Source: Agapanthus africanus (lineage: Eukaryota; Streptophyta; Magnoliopsida; Asparagales; Amaryllidaceae). From it: DNA of 64,000 bases. Position 1 is the first letter of the stretch. Every line of letters begins with the position of its first letter. Below the pieces are notes generated by a model. The model ran no database searches, was not told where the DNA came from, and saw only the letters and a program-made list of their open reading frames with translations. The stretch is taken from NCBI GenBank assembly GCA_030015575.1, contig JASDDO010000001.1:322619595-322683594 (forward strand). Direction: 5' to 3'. The position numbers were made by a program, and so were the translations under genes. This document shows, one piece after another, positions 22,786 through 34,435 of the stretch.

Positions 22786-24069
22786 TGATTTTTCTAAAAA
22801 TACTTGTTAACCGTAATCAGAAACGGCGTTGCTTTGCAGCTAGCCGGTGAATACGGGTCGATCCACAGAGATGTGTAATTTTCTTAATGTGTTTTTACGA
22901 GTTGATTCCAAATGTTGTTTGGATTGATTTATTATGTCTAAAAAACCTAGATCTATCAATAAACTAAATTAATCTAAATTAAAGTCTTGCTAGGGTTAGG
23001 CTTAGGGGAAGTTGGGAGATTAAAGGTTCCCTCACCGCTTTCAATGCCTTATTTTAGATCTAATAGATGTTATAGTAATTATCAATAAAGTTGATTAGAA
23101 TCTTTTGGGAAGATGTTTCTTCCTCTAGATTCTTGTCCTTCCTTTATCGATACTTACCCTAACCTCCATGGAAAACACGCGCAACCGGTCCTTTACACTA
23201 CGGTGTCACCATTACCTCGAGGGATAAGGTGCCGTAGGGAGCGGGGTGTGCGTGCATGCATGGAGTTCTAATTCTTAGGTATGTAATGGTATGAAAGGGG
23301 TGAGAGATCTCATCTCTCAAACCTTTCCCTAAGGCTAACCCTAACAAGCGAGGAGATTACTCGCTCATTAGGGGATTAAAAGACATTCTAATTAAAAGAG
23401 AATTAAAACAACGAATTAAAAGTAACTTACTAATTTTTATTGATGGCTCTCTCCAAGCAAGAATACAGAACAGATCTGAATTTGTGAAAATGAAAAGAGG
23501 CATCGCCTTTACAATCTTTCGATTACAATTTATAAGTAAACAGGGGAATTTTAGGGTTACGGGATTCGCACATATGCAATTACAGATTTGCCTACGAAAA
23601 ATCCAAACATCCGCACCGACACAGCAATTTTGCACCGACACGTGCTTTAACTGGCCGCGGAACCGCGGCAAATGTGGGCCTTGGGCCGCGGTTCCGCGGC
23701 CCTTTGGTCAGATCATTGAACCATTTTTTCTGGGCTTATTTGTGGTTATCTGGGCTTGTTATTTCTTCATCTCATTTCTCTGTTTGGCTTCTTATTCTTC
23801 TCCAGATCTTTCAGTGAAAAACATGTAGCGATCTTTTAACCGTTTGCCTTGACATTTTGGACCTTGCACTGTTCTTCGTCTAGGCTTGACTAGGATCCCT
23901 CTATTTATTGGTCAAAAGTCCCTTTTCTGTTGTCTTGTATCTTTTTCACTGTTTTCGCTCCAAAAACCAGTAACCTGTAACATGTAGCAGACATGCGTCA
24001 AAAGCACCTGTTTATTTATAAAAAGAATAAGAATGGGGAATATAATAATGCAATATTCTGGTGTGAACA
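22786..24069 (-). repeat. 3' LTR of element E
   Basis: 1284 bp, TG...CA. It contains the paired CCGCGG hairpin at 23653-23702. Frames of about 105-115 codons overlap this hairpin on both strands and recur in the other LTR only because the LTR does. Confidence 0.93.
23653..23702. repeat. GC-rich CCGCGG hairpin in the E LTR
   Basis: Left arm begins GGCCGCGGAACCGCGG; the right arm is its reverse complement, with about 17 bases between. Repeated at 30961-31009 in the other LTR. Confidence 0.88.
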
Positions 24070-25544
24070 AATACCCCCAAACTTATCTTTTTCTCGTCCT
24101 CGAGCAAACTTATTATTTTATTTACTAAAATCCTAACCACACTTTCGCAGGGAAACGCGATTGCACTGAGCACGTGCAATAAGCCGTTAAACCTCTAGGT
24201 GTCCCTAGTAGGAGGAGTGTTGTCTTCTGAGGGTTTTCAGCGGATTACATCCATAAAATCCTATCAACTAGGCCCATTGACTTTTGTTCTCCCATTGGGT
24301 TTTCTAACAAGGAATTCTATTATCTTTTGACTCACAAATTATCCACCCACATTCTTCACACTTCCTCATTATTTAACTTAAGATTATATATGTTATGTAA
24401 ACCTACTTAGCTTTCGGCATCTCTTAAGTCTTCCTTCTAGGGTTTCATCTCTACTTAGGAATTTCTATCAACTCTACTAAAGATACAAGTTCTATCTTTC
24501 ATTCCTTTCTCTTATCTAAACTCTAATCACATATCCCCACGTGTGTGTATAGATCACCCCTATACTTGAAAATTCAAATCAAGCAATCGTACTCTCGTCC
24601 ATTGTCCAAAGCACTTATTAATTAGTGAATTTTTTTAAATGAAATTTTTGCTTACACATCCTTTATGCGACCGTTAATACTTCTTGAGGTACCAACAACC
24701 GATTACAAGATGCGTTAGCACTTTAAAGCGTACTTCCTAGTTTTGCAATACCCAAGGCTTTAGCAGTGACTCCCAAACCAGTTGGTCTAAGGCACTAGGT
24801 GATGAAGCACCCTCGCTAAATATTTTTCTATTTTTTACAGCCTTAAGTAATCACAAAAACCAGTGTTCATTTTTTTTCTTTATTCACTTTTTTTTCTTTT
24901 ATTTTCTTCGTACTAAGGACTTTAGACAAAAGCATTTCAAGGTCTCTTCTACTATTCCAAGTTTCAAGGTTCGTGATTGTGCAAATTGTAGGGTATACGT
25001 TTTCAGAATCTAGACTTAAGCTAGGAACTATTTTTCAAACTTATACTCTAATAAGAACATCAATACTCTTCCCTTGTTTTGACTTAGCCCAAGAAGTGAA
25101 CCCAAAATTTGCCTATTTCTAAATAAACTACAAGGCATATACTTTCTACCGTTAAACTTTGAGGAATGTTATTTTTAGTGTTTTTAATTCACTAAGTCTA
25201 AGATCTAGTTGCTCCTAGCTAGTTAACCTATTTGTCAAACTCAAGTCAAATAAGCCAAAATTGAATACAATAATTTTTATAATTTTTGAAATTTTTCAAT
25301 TTTTATGGGTTTTCAAATTAGTATGCAAATGCAAAAATATGTATAAATGAATGCGAAGGAAGAAGACGTACCCAGTATACCCCCAAACTTAAACTTGACA
25401 GTGTGCTCATTGTCATGCTAAACCAAGAGGGTCAAAATATCGGCACTTCCCTGTTTATTTATTTATAATTTTTTTATTGTTAAGGAAAACAAAAATATAT
25501 ACAGAAAGGCCCTCCCCCAAACTTCATTTAAATTATGTTAGACA
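24070..25544 (-). other. Non-coding 3' region of element E
   Basis: No protein found. A polypurine tract (sense AAGTTTGGGGGTATT) adjoins the LTR at 24070-24084. Similar G-rich strings recur at about 25378-25392, 25508-25520 and 25829-25842. The stretch is AT-rich with T runs near 24865-24905. Integrase and RT would normally lie upstream of this point in an autonomous Athila. Confidence 0.75.
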
Positions 25545-28500
25545 TTACTGCCAAACCTTGCATAGACTAAACGTTAACACCAACCAGTTGAAAAATTTAT
25601 CAGTAAAGAGTATCAGTTGGTGGAAGAATAAGTCGTAGCGATCCATAAAGAATTGGGGAAGATAGAAGTGGCGGTATGGAAGGTATGGAGGTGAATAGAC
25701 AGGAGGTGGTGATGCATCAAAACGAGAATGTGAATGATCAGCAATCAGTGGAATATTGGAATTCTCGTAGCTTATTAAAAGAAATGGGGGTGGTTCAACT
25801 TCTAAAGGAGGAGGTTGACTAACCACAATACCCCCAAAATGTTCCTGTGGGTCCTCTATTGACTTGGCATCATCCATCAATTGCATATGATATTCAATTA
25901 TAAGAGAACTGATCTCCTCGATATCCGCCATAGTCCAACCGAAAACTTGCCGCCTATCTTGTAAGACCTTTAAAATAGCGTTCTCTTGCTCGAAGGCTAG
26001 AGAGGCTGATATTATAATGGGAAAAGTCTCATTCTCATCTATGTAAGGATATTTAAGGTGAGGCGGTAAGGACATAAGTTCGAGTTTCGGAGGCGAAAGA
26101 ATCATTGCGGAATCTACCTCGAACTCAAAGGACTCCAACACAGGTTCGAAATCACTGCAAACAACCGATTCGGATGGTTCAACTAACTCATCCAAAAATT
26201 CAAAAGACTCATATTCGGGCTGTGAGTTGTCATCATCCGAAAAAGTGAAACATTCATAATCCATATCGGTTGTGTCAATGGTGGTAGGCTCAAAGAGGGA
26301 CGCACTAGTGGCGTCAAAACTGTCTTCATCAAATAAAAATCTTTCAAGCTCACAATCCTCCTGCGTGATTTCGTGAATAGAGCAAACTTCTCGTGTACTA
26401 GTTTTAGGCACGGGGGGCAGACTTCCCATCTTATAAATATTGAATTCACTAGACGTCTTCCCGAAAGATAGAGTCATGGAGCCATTGCGACAGTTTATCA
26501 CAGCATTGGAAGTGGCCAAAAATGGTCGACCGAGAATCACCGGAATTTGGTTTCTTGGGTTAGCAACAGGTTGTGTATCCATAACAATAAAATCAACTGG
26601 GAATATGAACTCCCCAACTTTGATCAACACATCCTCTAGCTCACCTCTTGGATGGGTGATTGATCGATCAGCCATTTAGAGAGTACAACGAGTGGGTTTC
26701 AACTCTCCAACCCCTAATTGTTCGTACACAGAGTAGGGAAGCAGGTTAACACTAGACCCAAGATATAAAAGTGCTCGATTAATTTTCTTATCCCCAATTG
26801 TGATTGAAATCGTAGGACAGCCGGGGTCCTTTCGTTTTTGGGGTAAGGTTTGAGGGTGGTTAATAGCATTGCTCACTGCACTAGCCACTAGTACTTTCTT
26901 GGGTACTTGAGATGCCTTTCTCTTCGAAGTGCATAAGCCCTTTAAGATTTTCGCGTATGAAGGGACTTGTTGGATTGCATCCAAGAGAGGTATATTTATG
27001 CTAACCTGCTTAAATAACTCCACAATCTTCTCCACTTGTGCAGTTGGTTTATTGGGACTCAACCTGTTTGGAAATGGAGCATTTTGAAAATTCGTTGAGT
27101 CAAATGTCTGTGGAGTAGAATGTGGAGTAGGAACGGATCCCAGTGTGGGTCCATTCGGACTAGAAGAAGAAGAGCCTTTTGAAGAATGGAGAATAGGCTC
27201 TAGCGGAGGAGATGAGGGTGAAAAAGGAGGAGGAGAAGAAGGAGAAGGTGACGATGGAGAAGAAGAGGAAGAAGAACCACCGGCGGGGATGTCATCACTA
27301 GTACCCACATTATTCTGCAACACTCTTCCGGATCTCAACGTGGTCACCGCATTTACATTGTGATTGTGATATGCGTTTTGTGTGTGACCAGGATTTGGCA
27401 ATGGTTGAGATGGAAGCTTTCCCTTTTCTCTCTCGCTCAACGCAGCAGTTAATTGTGCAATTTGTGCCTCAATAGATTTGATACTTTGATTGTGTGAAGC
27501 ATTGTTATGCATCAAAGACTGAACATAATTTTCAAATCTTGTTGCGGATTCTGTAGATTGCTTGAGAAATGCATCTAGACTTTTTTCTAGCGAGATAACC
27601 TTATCATCATTTGGTTGAACCAAATTGTTCGTTTGATTTGTATAAGGTTGTTGTTGGAAAGGTTGCTGGTTTTGAGTTTGTGAAGGTGCTTGTTGTTGTT
27701 GTGGAGGAGGAGGAGGTCTTTGAAAATTTTTATTTCCTTGGAATTGTTGATTTTGGTTCCAAGCGAAATTTGGGTGACTCCTCCACCCCGGATTGTATGT
27801 CGAAGAGTACGGATCGTTTCTTTGTCGTTGCTGAAATGCAGTATTGACTTGATCCTGTCTTTGAGTAGATGCATTATAAGGACACTCTTCGGTTAGATGC
27901 GATGGATCCGAACAACAAGCACAAACAGTTCGTGTGGGTAAAGCAGGGGAAGGAGAAGACAATGAGATTTTGGTCTCAATGGCTTCTAGCTTTTTCATAA
28001 GTGCGGCCATCTCGGCCTTCATAGCAATCGACATATCTACTTGATGTATGCCTGCCCTAGATTGACCAATAGAAGAAGATGAGGTGGTCTTTGTGCTCTC
28101 CCACTGAATTGTTTGTTCACTAAGATCCTCAAGAAACTGCCATGCTTCGTCGCTAGACTTGGAGAGAAAATGACCTTGACATATGGTTTCTAGCAACTGC
28201 TTCGTTGCCGAGTTCAATCCCTCGTATAATGTTTGGCAAAGTTGCCAACTTTCGATCCCATGATGAGGGCATTGAACGAGTAGGTCTTTAAATCTCTCGA
28301 AGCACTTCCAAAATGGTTCGGAAGGAAGCTGTGAAAATTGTATAATCTCGTTACGGATTCTAGCAGTTTTGTGATGAGGATAGAACTTTTTCAGAAAAGC
28401 TCTCACAAACTCGTCCCAATTTCTAATGGAATGTGATGCGGTGCTGTATAGCCACTTCTCGGCTAGGTCATATAAGGTAAAAGGAATGACCCTTAGCCTT

Positions 28501-28955
28501 ATAGCGTCATCACTTAATTGGGTCGTTTTCATCATAGCGCACACATTTTGGAATTTATTGATAAAGATATATGCATCTTCAGATTCCAAACCATGAAATT
28601 TTGGCAGCATATTGATGAACTGTGGTTTTATTTCAAAATTGTCCCCATTTGCCGGTGGGGGTGAAAGACAGGTAGGTAAAGACGTGCGGACGGGGTAGAA
28701 GAGATCCTGGAGCGCAACTCGTATGGGCGCTGCAACAGGCGGAAGATTCGGGTTATTCGCACCTAACGGAGGTGGAATCATTCCCGTCGGTAAGGTCTCG
28801 TTGGGGTTGAATCCCGACATACCTTCGAAAGAAGAATTTGAAGGTGGAGGTAAGGAAATGGAGGGAATTTCGACTTCGGTGTCGAAAGGTTCGTCGGTCG
28901 GTACCAACGAAACACGGACTAATCGGGCGTTAGTATCCCTAGCCCAAAGTGACAT
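25545..28955 (-). pseudogene. Athila gag and protease region of element E
   Basis: Gag of about 760 codons starts at 28955. The capsid-type core spans roughly residues 110-290 (MLPKFHGLESEDAYIFINKFQ, EKWLYSTASHSIRNWDEFVRAFLKKFYP, FWKCFERFKDLLVQCPHHGI). A CCHC knuckle (CACCSDPSHLTEEC) lies near residue 350, followed by a Q/N-rich stretch, the Athila-type GKLPSQPLPNP and a Ser/Pro-rich tract near residues 570-620. The aspartic protease (GSSVNLLPYSVYEQLG; IPVILGRPFLATSNAVINCRNG) follows, then an acidic linker and the first words of RT (RRQVFGWTMADIEEIS). After this the pol sequence is missing and a short Pro-rich tail ends the frame. Compositional tracts give many antisense frames that are not genes. 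Confidence 0.9.
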
Positions 28956-30070
28956 ACACTAAAAGGGGTAGTGTAGTCAGAAAAAAGAAAAAACAGAATG
29001 TGGAGGTAAGATAACGTCAATGAGAAGAAGTGGTGGAAGTGAGTTGCAAGTTTTCTTTAGCGACAAGTTGCAAGTTTTGAAAAGATTTTTCTTTTTTTTA
29101 TGTGAGAATGTTTGCAAAGAGGTTTTTGAAAAGGGAATTGTGACACAAATGTATCAACCACACATGCACAATCAGGCCTAGATCTAGGGTCACCTAGGTC
29201 TGCGAGACGGCTCCTAACTAGGGCTAGAAATAGGACCTCAAACCGCCTCTTCACCGACAGTTGCGGCCAGGTAAGTGCCAGGTAAATAGGAAGGAACCAC
29301 AGTAGTAGGCCTAATTAATAACCACTAGCCTAGATACACTTGCCTAGACACCGCAAAGTCAGTTAGGATAAACGGTCGATGCCTATACTAGTCCTTTTTC
29401 CTATTGAGCTCGACGTCCTTAGGGCTGAGTCTAATATTTTTTTATTAATTGTTGTCAATGCATATGCTTTAAGTGTTTTTTGGGGTCCTGGGAAGGGTGA
29501 TGAAATCCCCACCCAATCTGAGTTTGGTCAATTAGCCCCTTAAAGTCCGATTAAATTATGCAAAACAATAAAATTCACTTGCAATCAATTTTTTAGCGCG
29601 GCGCAAAGAAACCTGCAGAAAATCTGTTATTTATAAGGGGAGAGAAGATTCTTAGCGCAAAGAATTCCTGCAGAAAATTTTCACAATGGATATATTGTAG
29701 GTTGCAGAAGGGAGAAGGAGAAGACAAACCGAGCAAATTTCGCACAGAGAGGAGGCTAAACCGCCGCGGTTCCGCGGTCTGGGGCCCACTTTTGCCGTGG
29801 TTTCGCGGTCTGGTGACGGGATCAGGCTCTGGAAAAAATTGTACTGCTCCTTTGTCCAAATCCTCCTCTGTTCTGATGTACAACTTTCTGTTTTCCTCTC
29901 TGTAAATTTCCAGATTCGCTATTCTTCGCTGTTCCTGCAAGATTCAAAAGATACACCCTTCAAACAGATCAAAATTGATAATTTTTATTTCTTTTTTTAT
30001 TTTCAGATTTTTATAATTTTTTTTAAAAATTTATATCAACCCGAAATTACATAAAAGAAATTTTATGCCA
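28956..30070 (-). other. Element E leader
   Basis: 1.1 kb without genes. Holds a second CCGCGG hairpin at 29761-29810, about 260 bp from the primer binding site; the arms are less perfect than in the LTR copy. Confidence 0.8.
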
Positions 30071-30088
30071 TCCCCGGCAACGGCGCCA
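30071..30088 (-). other. Primer binding site of element E (tRNA-Asp type)
   Basis: Sense TGGCGCCGTTGCCGGGGA, two bases from the 5' LTR. This is the site typical of Athila elements. Confidence 0.93.
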
Positions 30089-30090
30089 TT

Positions 30091-31377
30091 TGATTTTTCC
30101 AAAAATACTTGTTAACCGTAATCAAAAACGGCGTCGCTTTGCAGCTAGCTGGTGAATACGGGTCGATCCACAGAGATGTGTAATTTTCTTAATGTGTTTT
30201 TACGAGTTGATTCCAAATGTTGTTTAGATTGATTTATTATGTCTAAAAAACCTAGATCTATCAATAAACTAAATTAATCTAAATTAAAGTCTTGCTAGGG
30301 TTAGGCTTAGGGGAAGTTGGGAGATTAAAGGTTCCCTCACCGTTTTCAATGCCTTATTTTAGATCTATTAGATGTTATAGTAATTATCAATAAAGTGGAT
30401 TAGAATCTTTTGGGAAGATGTTTCTTCCCCTAGATTCTTGTCCTTCCTTTATCGATACTTACCCTAACCTCCATGGAAAACACACGCAACCGGTCCTTTA
30501 CACTACGGTGTCACCATTACCTCGAGGGATAAGGTGCCGTAGGGAGCGGGGTGTGCGTGCATGCATGGAGTTCTAATTCTTAGGTATGAAATGGCATAAA
30601 AGGGGTGAGAGATCTCATCTCTCAAACCTTTCCCTAAGGCTAACCCTAACAAGCGAGGAGATTACTCGCTCATTAGGGGATTAAAAGACATTCTAATTAA
30701 AAGAGAATTAAAACAAAGAATTAAAAGTAACTTACTAATTTTTATTGATGGCTCTCTCCAAGCAAGAATACAGAACAGATCTGAATTTGTGAAAATGAAA
30801 AGAGGCATCGCCTTTAAAATCTTTCGATTATAATTTATAAGTAAACAGGGGAATTTTAGGGTTACGGGATTCGCACAAATTACAGATTTGCCCACGAAAA
30901 ATCCAAACATCCGCACCGACGCACCGACACAGCAATTTTGCACCGACACGTGCTTTAACTGGCCGCGGAACCGCGGCAAATGTGGGCCTTGGGCCGCGGT
31001 TCCGCGGCCCTTTGGTCAGATCATTGAACCATTTTTTCTGGGCTTATTTGTGGTTATCTGGGCTTGTTATTTCTTCATCTTATTTCTCTGTTTGGCTTCT
31101 TATTCTTCTCCAGATCTTTTAGTGAAAAACATGTAGCGATCTTTTAACCGTTTTCCTTGACATTTTGGACCTTGCACTGTTCTTCGTCTAGGCTTGACTA
31201 GGATCCCTCTATTTGTTGGTCAAAAGTCCATTTTCTGTTGTCTTGTGTCTTTTTCACTGTTTTCGCTCCAAAAACCAGTAACCTGTAACATGTAGCAGAC
31301 ATGCGTTAAAAGCACCTGTTTATTTATAAAAAGAATAAGAATGGGGAATATAATAATGCAATATTCTGGTGTGAACA
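30091..31377 (-). repeat. 5' LTR of element E
   Basis: 1287 bp, collinear with 22786-24069, with its CCGCGG hairpin at 30961-31009. Followed by GTAGT (31378-31382). Confidence 0.93.
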
Positions 31378-31382
31378 GTAGT

Positions 31383-31562
31383 CAAGCAAGATCCTAAGGG
31401 CTCTATCAATACGTATACTCACATATTAAAATAGATAAAACCAAGTAGCATACTACCATGTTTAGCAAGACTGTTATATAACTGTGAATATCCCAAGCTT
31501 CCATTAAGTAATATACAAGCTAGTATGATACAATAATGGCCCCTAGGGCATATACACTAACA
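31383..31562 (-). repeat. 5' LTR of element D, outer end
   Basis: Matches 14854-15033 almost exactly and ends in TAACA at 31562, followed by the duplication TATTT (31563-31567). Confidence 0.93.
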
Positions 31563-31580
31563 TATTTTACCCCTAGCATG

Positions 31581-31795
31581 CTATGATCTTGACGCATGCC
31601 AAACAACCCATAGTCCGCTAGTCAAGTTCAACCCGTACATTTCTTGATTGAATTAAACCCACCCGCACGACCCTTGACGCATGCCAAACAACGCCGTATG
31701 AATACCCTAATCCAATCGCATCGTATGCTAGCAGATAAGCACTAGTTAGCTACCGTACACTACGCCTTGACGCATGCCAAACTACCGCAGCACGA
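31581..31795 (-). repeat. Three leader hairpins with identical loop (element C)
   Basis: The plus-strand core CTTGACGCATGCCAAACAA (sense inner stem TTGGC/GTCAA, loop ATGC) occurs near 31588, 31672 and 31766. Outer arms at the first site are CTATG (31581-31585) and CATAG (31609-31613). Confidence 0.8.
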
Positions 31796-31914
31796 ATACT
31801 AAGTATTACTTATCTGAAATGATGGAGGGCTACGACAGGTTTTTAAGAAAACCCTTTGCGTAATGAACTTGATATCGTTGTAGAATCGAGTGATTTTAAA
31901 TGGAGTGTTTTTTA

Positions 31915-32190
31915 GGCTTTTCTAGTTTTGCTAAAGAGGTCACTCCCGGTGAAGGGATCGTCGGCTCTTTCCTCATCGAATAAGGTGCAGGATATTTCAC
32001 AAATACCGCTGTGCAAAGCAAGAACTATAGAAGCAATCAAAAGACAAACCAAGTATGCAGCATCTGCTAGTTTCGCTAAAGAGGTCACTCCCTGTGAAGG
32101 GATCTCGGCTCTTTCCTTATCGAATAAGGTGCTGGATGTTCTACAAGGAACACTGCTATGCAAAGCAAGAACTAAAGCTACCAGTTTTTA
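31915..32190 (-). repeat. Two-unit tandem repeat in the C leader
   Basis: Two units of about 135 bp, each with TTTAGCGAAAC and CCCTTCACCGGGAGTGAC-like words (sense) and a small hairpin CCTTAT/ATAAGG with loop TCG. Also in H (38660-38925), I (45840-46090) and K (57960-58235). Confidence 0.8.
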
Positions 32191-33943
32191 AACAAGTTTC
32201 TACAACATCTTTAGGTTTCTTTTATTTTCATTAATCTCATTAATGAAGTCTCATTTTATTATGCTTCACAAGTATCTCATGTGAAACGAAATCTGCAATA
32301 TAACATATATCTCATATATATAATATAAACATTCGTCTCAGGCTGTAATATGATCTCATCACAGAACATTGCAGCAGAAGAAACATATATGAAATATTGG
32401 ATATACTAGGAGGTCTGTGTTTTAGTACGAGCCTGTATAAAACACGGATTCCACGGTCGCGATGAATAGCCAAATCCACATACCTAGACCCCTACGAGAG
32501 CGGCAAGCAACACTGCCAATTCTAGGGTTAGGAGACCCGGTCTCGACTCCTCGAGATGGTCTCCCACTGGACCCTAGAACCCGGTTACTTGTGCTCCCCG
32601 CCTTGGGTCTACCTAATGCTGAAAAATAAATAATATACAATGGTGACATCATCCTCAGCCCGGAAGTGCCCCAATAAAAGAATATTACATACAAATGAAT
32701 TTTACATGAATGAAAAAGAAAAACTCTCATCTCACATAAAACCCCCGGTTATTCAAACGCGACGATCCAATACAACATATCACAGCAACACATAATATCT
32801 CATATCATCAACGTAAGCAAGTATGTGTATCCCAATTGTCGTTGATGTATAGCAACGAAGCCGGCGATACACCAAATACTACGCTTACGGTCACAGAAAA
32901 GAAAGTGTAAAACGACAACAGTTGGAATCCGCAACCTCCTTAGACATCACATGCCTAACCAAATGAATTCCTTAGACATCGCATGCCTAACAATTATAAA
33001 CCCCGCATTTTAGTCTCATTATCGAAAACACTTTTCAATATCAAGTCGGGAAATTCAACAAGATTCTCGACATCCTGATCGAGTGCTCGTCGCAAACTTT
33101 AGTAGACGACCGCACCCCCGGATGCCGTCGACGAAGTGCACTAAGGCGAAACACCGCTGCCGCGAGCACCCGAACGGATGCTTTTGGCGACGGGGTTCTC
33201 CTACAGTCACTTGGTCGGGGCTATGGGGCGTGGCTGTCTGTTAAGTTTACCCGGCGAGTATCCATGTATGCTACGTGATTGCGACGGACTTTTAATCACA
33301 TCAAAATCCCGTGGCAACCGATCATTTGAGACTGAACTGCTAGATTTATAACATTCAAATTAGTTATCTCATAACTACTTGTGGATTTCAAATATTGTAT
33401 CACATTCCAGATAAATAGATAATGTTAAATTTTCCAATTGAATAAACAAACACCCAAGTTTTCCCAAATAGCTCAACACTTGAGCGGAGTTTAAAAAATA
33501 TCCATCACATGCCACAGTACCGATGGTCCAGCCGTAGAAGGGTCAAGCCAACGCCTCACATGTGGCAACGCCGTACTGCCCCAAATCCTAAGGTTTAGAG
33601 GCGGTTCAGACGGTCACATAATTGAGTTAAGGTTTGTGTTCTTCTAGAGGGTCCACCACGTTACTTGCATGATTTTCCGGAAGTTTCAAACTCGAGAAAA
33701 AATCCAACTTTTGAAAATTTTCCGACAGGGAAAAAAGTGAGTTATTGATATCCGTTCGAACTTTTTAACACGTTCTAAAATTATCCGGAAAAACTTAAAC
33801 GAAGTTAAATTATCCGATCGAATCAACGAGTTCCCAATACAACCCAGAAAACTCAATACTTGAGTGAAATAAAAATTCCCAAAACACTAAGGAAATTGGT
33901 ACGGATATTACTGTATGAAACCAAAACCCTAAATCTACTGTTT

Positions 33944-33992
33944 AGCCGCGGAACCGCCGCACAAGTATGGGTATTGCCGCGGTTCCACGGCG
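33944..33992 (-). repeat. GC-rich CCGCGG hairpin, element C
   Basis: Arms GCCGCGGAACCGCCGC and GCCGCGGTTCCACGGC, 185 bp downstream of the primer binding site. Confidence 0.82.
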
Positions 33993-34176
33993 CAATAAAG
34001 GGATTTGGGGATCATTTTTTACAGTAACCCATACAATTACCTACTGAATTTTCTGAGCATTTTTAATATGAAAAATGTCAACTTTTTGAAAGATTTCCAG
34101 AAAAGGGTATAAACCGGGTATTCAGAGTTCGATCGGAATTTAAATTTCGCCTAGACTTCGCCTAAACCTCTAGCTT

Positions 34177-34189
34177 GGCTCTGATACCA
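34177..34189 (-). other. Primer binding site of element C
   Basis: Sense TGGTATCAGAGCC, one base from the 5' LTR end. Confidence 0.88.
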
Positions 34190-34190
34190 C

Positions 34191-34435
34191 TGCAGGGTTA
34201 CTAGGCACACTCACAAGGTTCTACAAGGTATCAACAATGCTCGATTTAAAAATTTAGACGTGCCGAACTACCCTAACCAAGATCTTTAAACTAGAGATTA
34301 GGCGAAACAAAGCATGTTAAACACTTTAACATTAAGAGTTTAGGATTACAACCTTTGTAGTCCGGTCCTTCACTTCTAAAGCTCCGTGTTGAGGTCCTTT
34401 CGCTGCGATCATCATGTTCCCGGACTCTAGAGATC
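34191..34435 (-). repeat. 5' LTR of element C, partial
   Basis: Matches the inner end of 7629-9826. At about 34435 the sequence turns into an LTR piece in the opposite orientation. Confidence 0.85.

Larger units (their letters stand above)
22786..31377 (-). mobile_element. Athila-type Ty3/gypsy element E, gag-protease only
   Basis: 8.6 kb, minus strand. 5' LTR 30091-31377, primer binding site 30071-30088, leader 28956-30070, gag and protease 25545-28955, non-coding 24070-25544, 3' LTR 22786-24069. The TGGCGCC... primer binding site and the gag wording place it in Athila. Nearly all of RT, all of RNase H and integrase, and any envelope-like frame are absent. LTRs differ by about 25 substitutions over 1.28 kb by eye (about 2%), which at common plant rates means roughly one million years. 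The gag-protease part has only one or two breaks. Confidence 0.93.
13138..31562 (-). mobile_element. Ty1/copia element D, best preserved copia copy, carrying Athila E in its 5' LTR
   Basis: Minus strand order: 5' LTR (21073-22785 plus 31383-31562, split by E), primer binding site 21059-21071, leader 19049-21058, gag-protease, integrase, RT and RNase H (15054-19048), polypurine tract, 3' LTR 13138-15033. TG...CA ends are clear, and the flanking duplication TATTT is present at 13133-13137 and 31563-31567, so it inserted into the leader of element C. The LTR pair differs by roughly 4% by eye. All copia domains are present; about four breaks. Lineage looks closest to the Tork/Angela/TAR/Bianca group; I cannot place it more exactly. 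Confidence 0.95.
31563..34176 (-). other. Element C leader, main part
   Basis: About 2.6 kb, collinear on the minus strand with the leader of I. From right to left it holds the CCGCGG hairpin (33944-33992), a GC-rich island (about 33060-33262), two tandem small hairpins (about 32935-32993; arms TTAGGCAT/ATGTCTAA in sense), a two-unit tandem repeat (31915-32190) and three loop-sharing hairpins (31581-31795). No gene. Confidence 0.85.
7629..34435 (-). mobile_element. Ty1/copia element C (family X), host of the nested D and E
   Basis: Read on the minus strand: a partial 5' LTR (34191-34435), primer binding site (34177-34189), a leader in two pieces (31563-34176 and about 12720-13137) separated by element D, decayed protease, integrase, RT and RNase H (9850-12715), polypurine tract (about 9827-9842) and a 3' LTR of 2.2 kb (7629-9826). 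Over the roughly 245 bases that both LTRs share I count about 19 differences (near 8%), so it is older than D. Heavily broken, with well over ten breaks. Confidence 0.9.

Noticed and set aside
23357-23828. Overlapping frames of 104 and 114 codons on opposite strands, similar frames at 30662-31136
   Set aside because: They are inside the E LTRs and overlap the CCGCGG hairpin; no domain, and their repetition is explained by the LTR pair.
24070-25544. Possible envelope-like gene of Athila between gag-protease and the 3' LTR
   Set aside because: No long frame, signal peptide or membrane segment is visible there on either strand.
27145-27896. Glu/Gly-rich and Val/Leu-rich plus-strand frames
   Set aside because: Antisense of the Ser/Pro- and Gln-rich tracts of the E gag; low-complexity shadows.
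31912-32191. Frames of 83-87 codons on both strands, similar ones at 38654-38924 and 57859-58249
   Set aside because: They come from the two-unit leader repeat, which lacks stops in several frames; no conserved protein reading across C, H, I and K.
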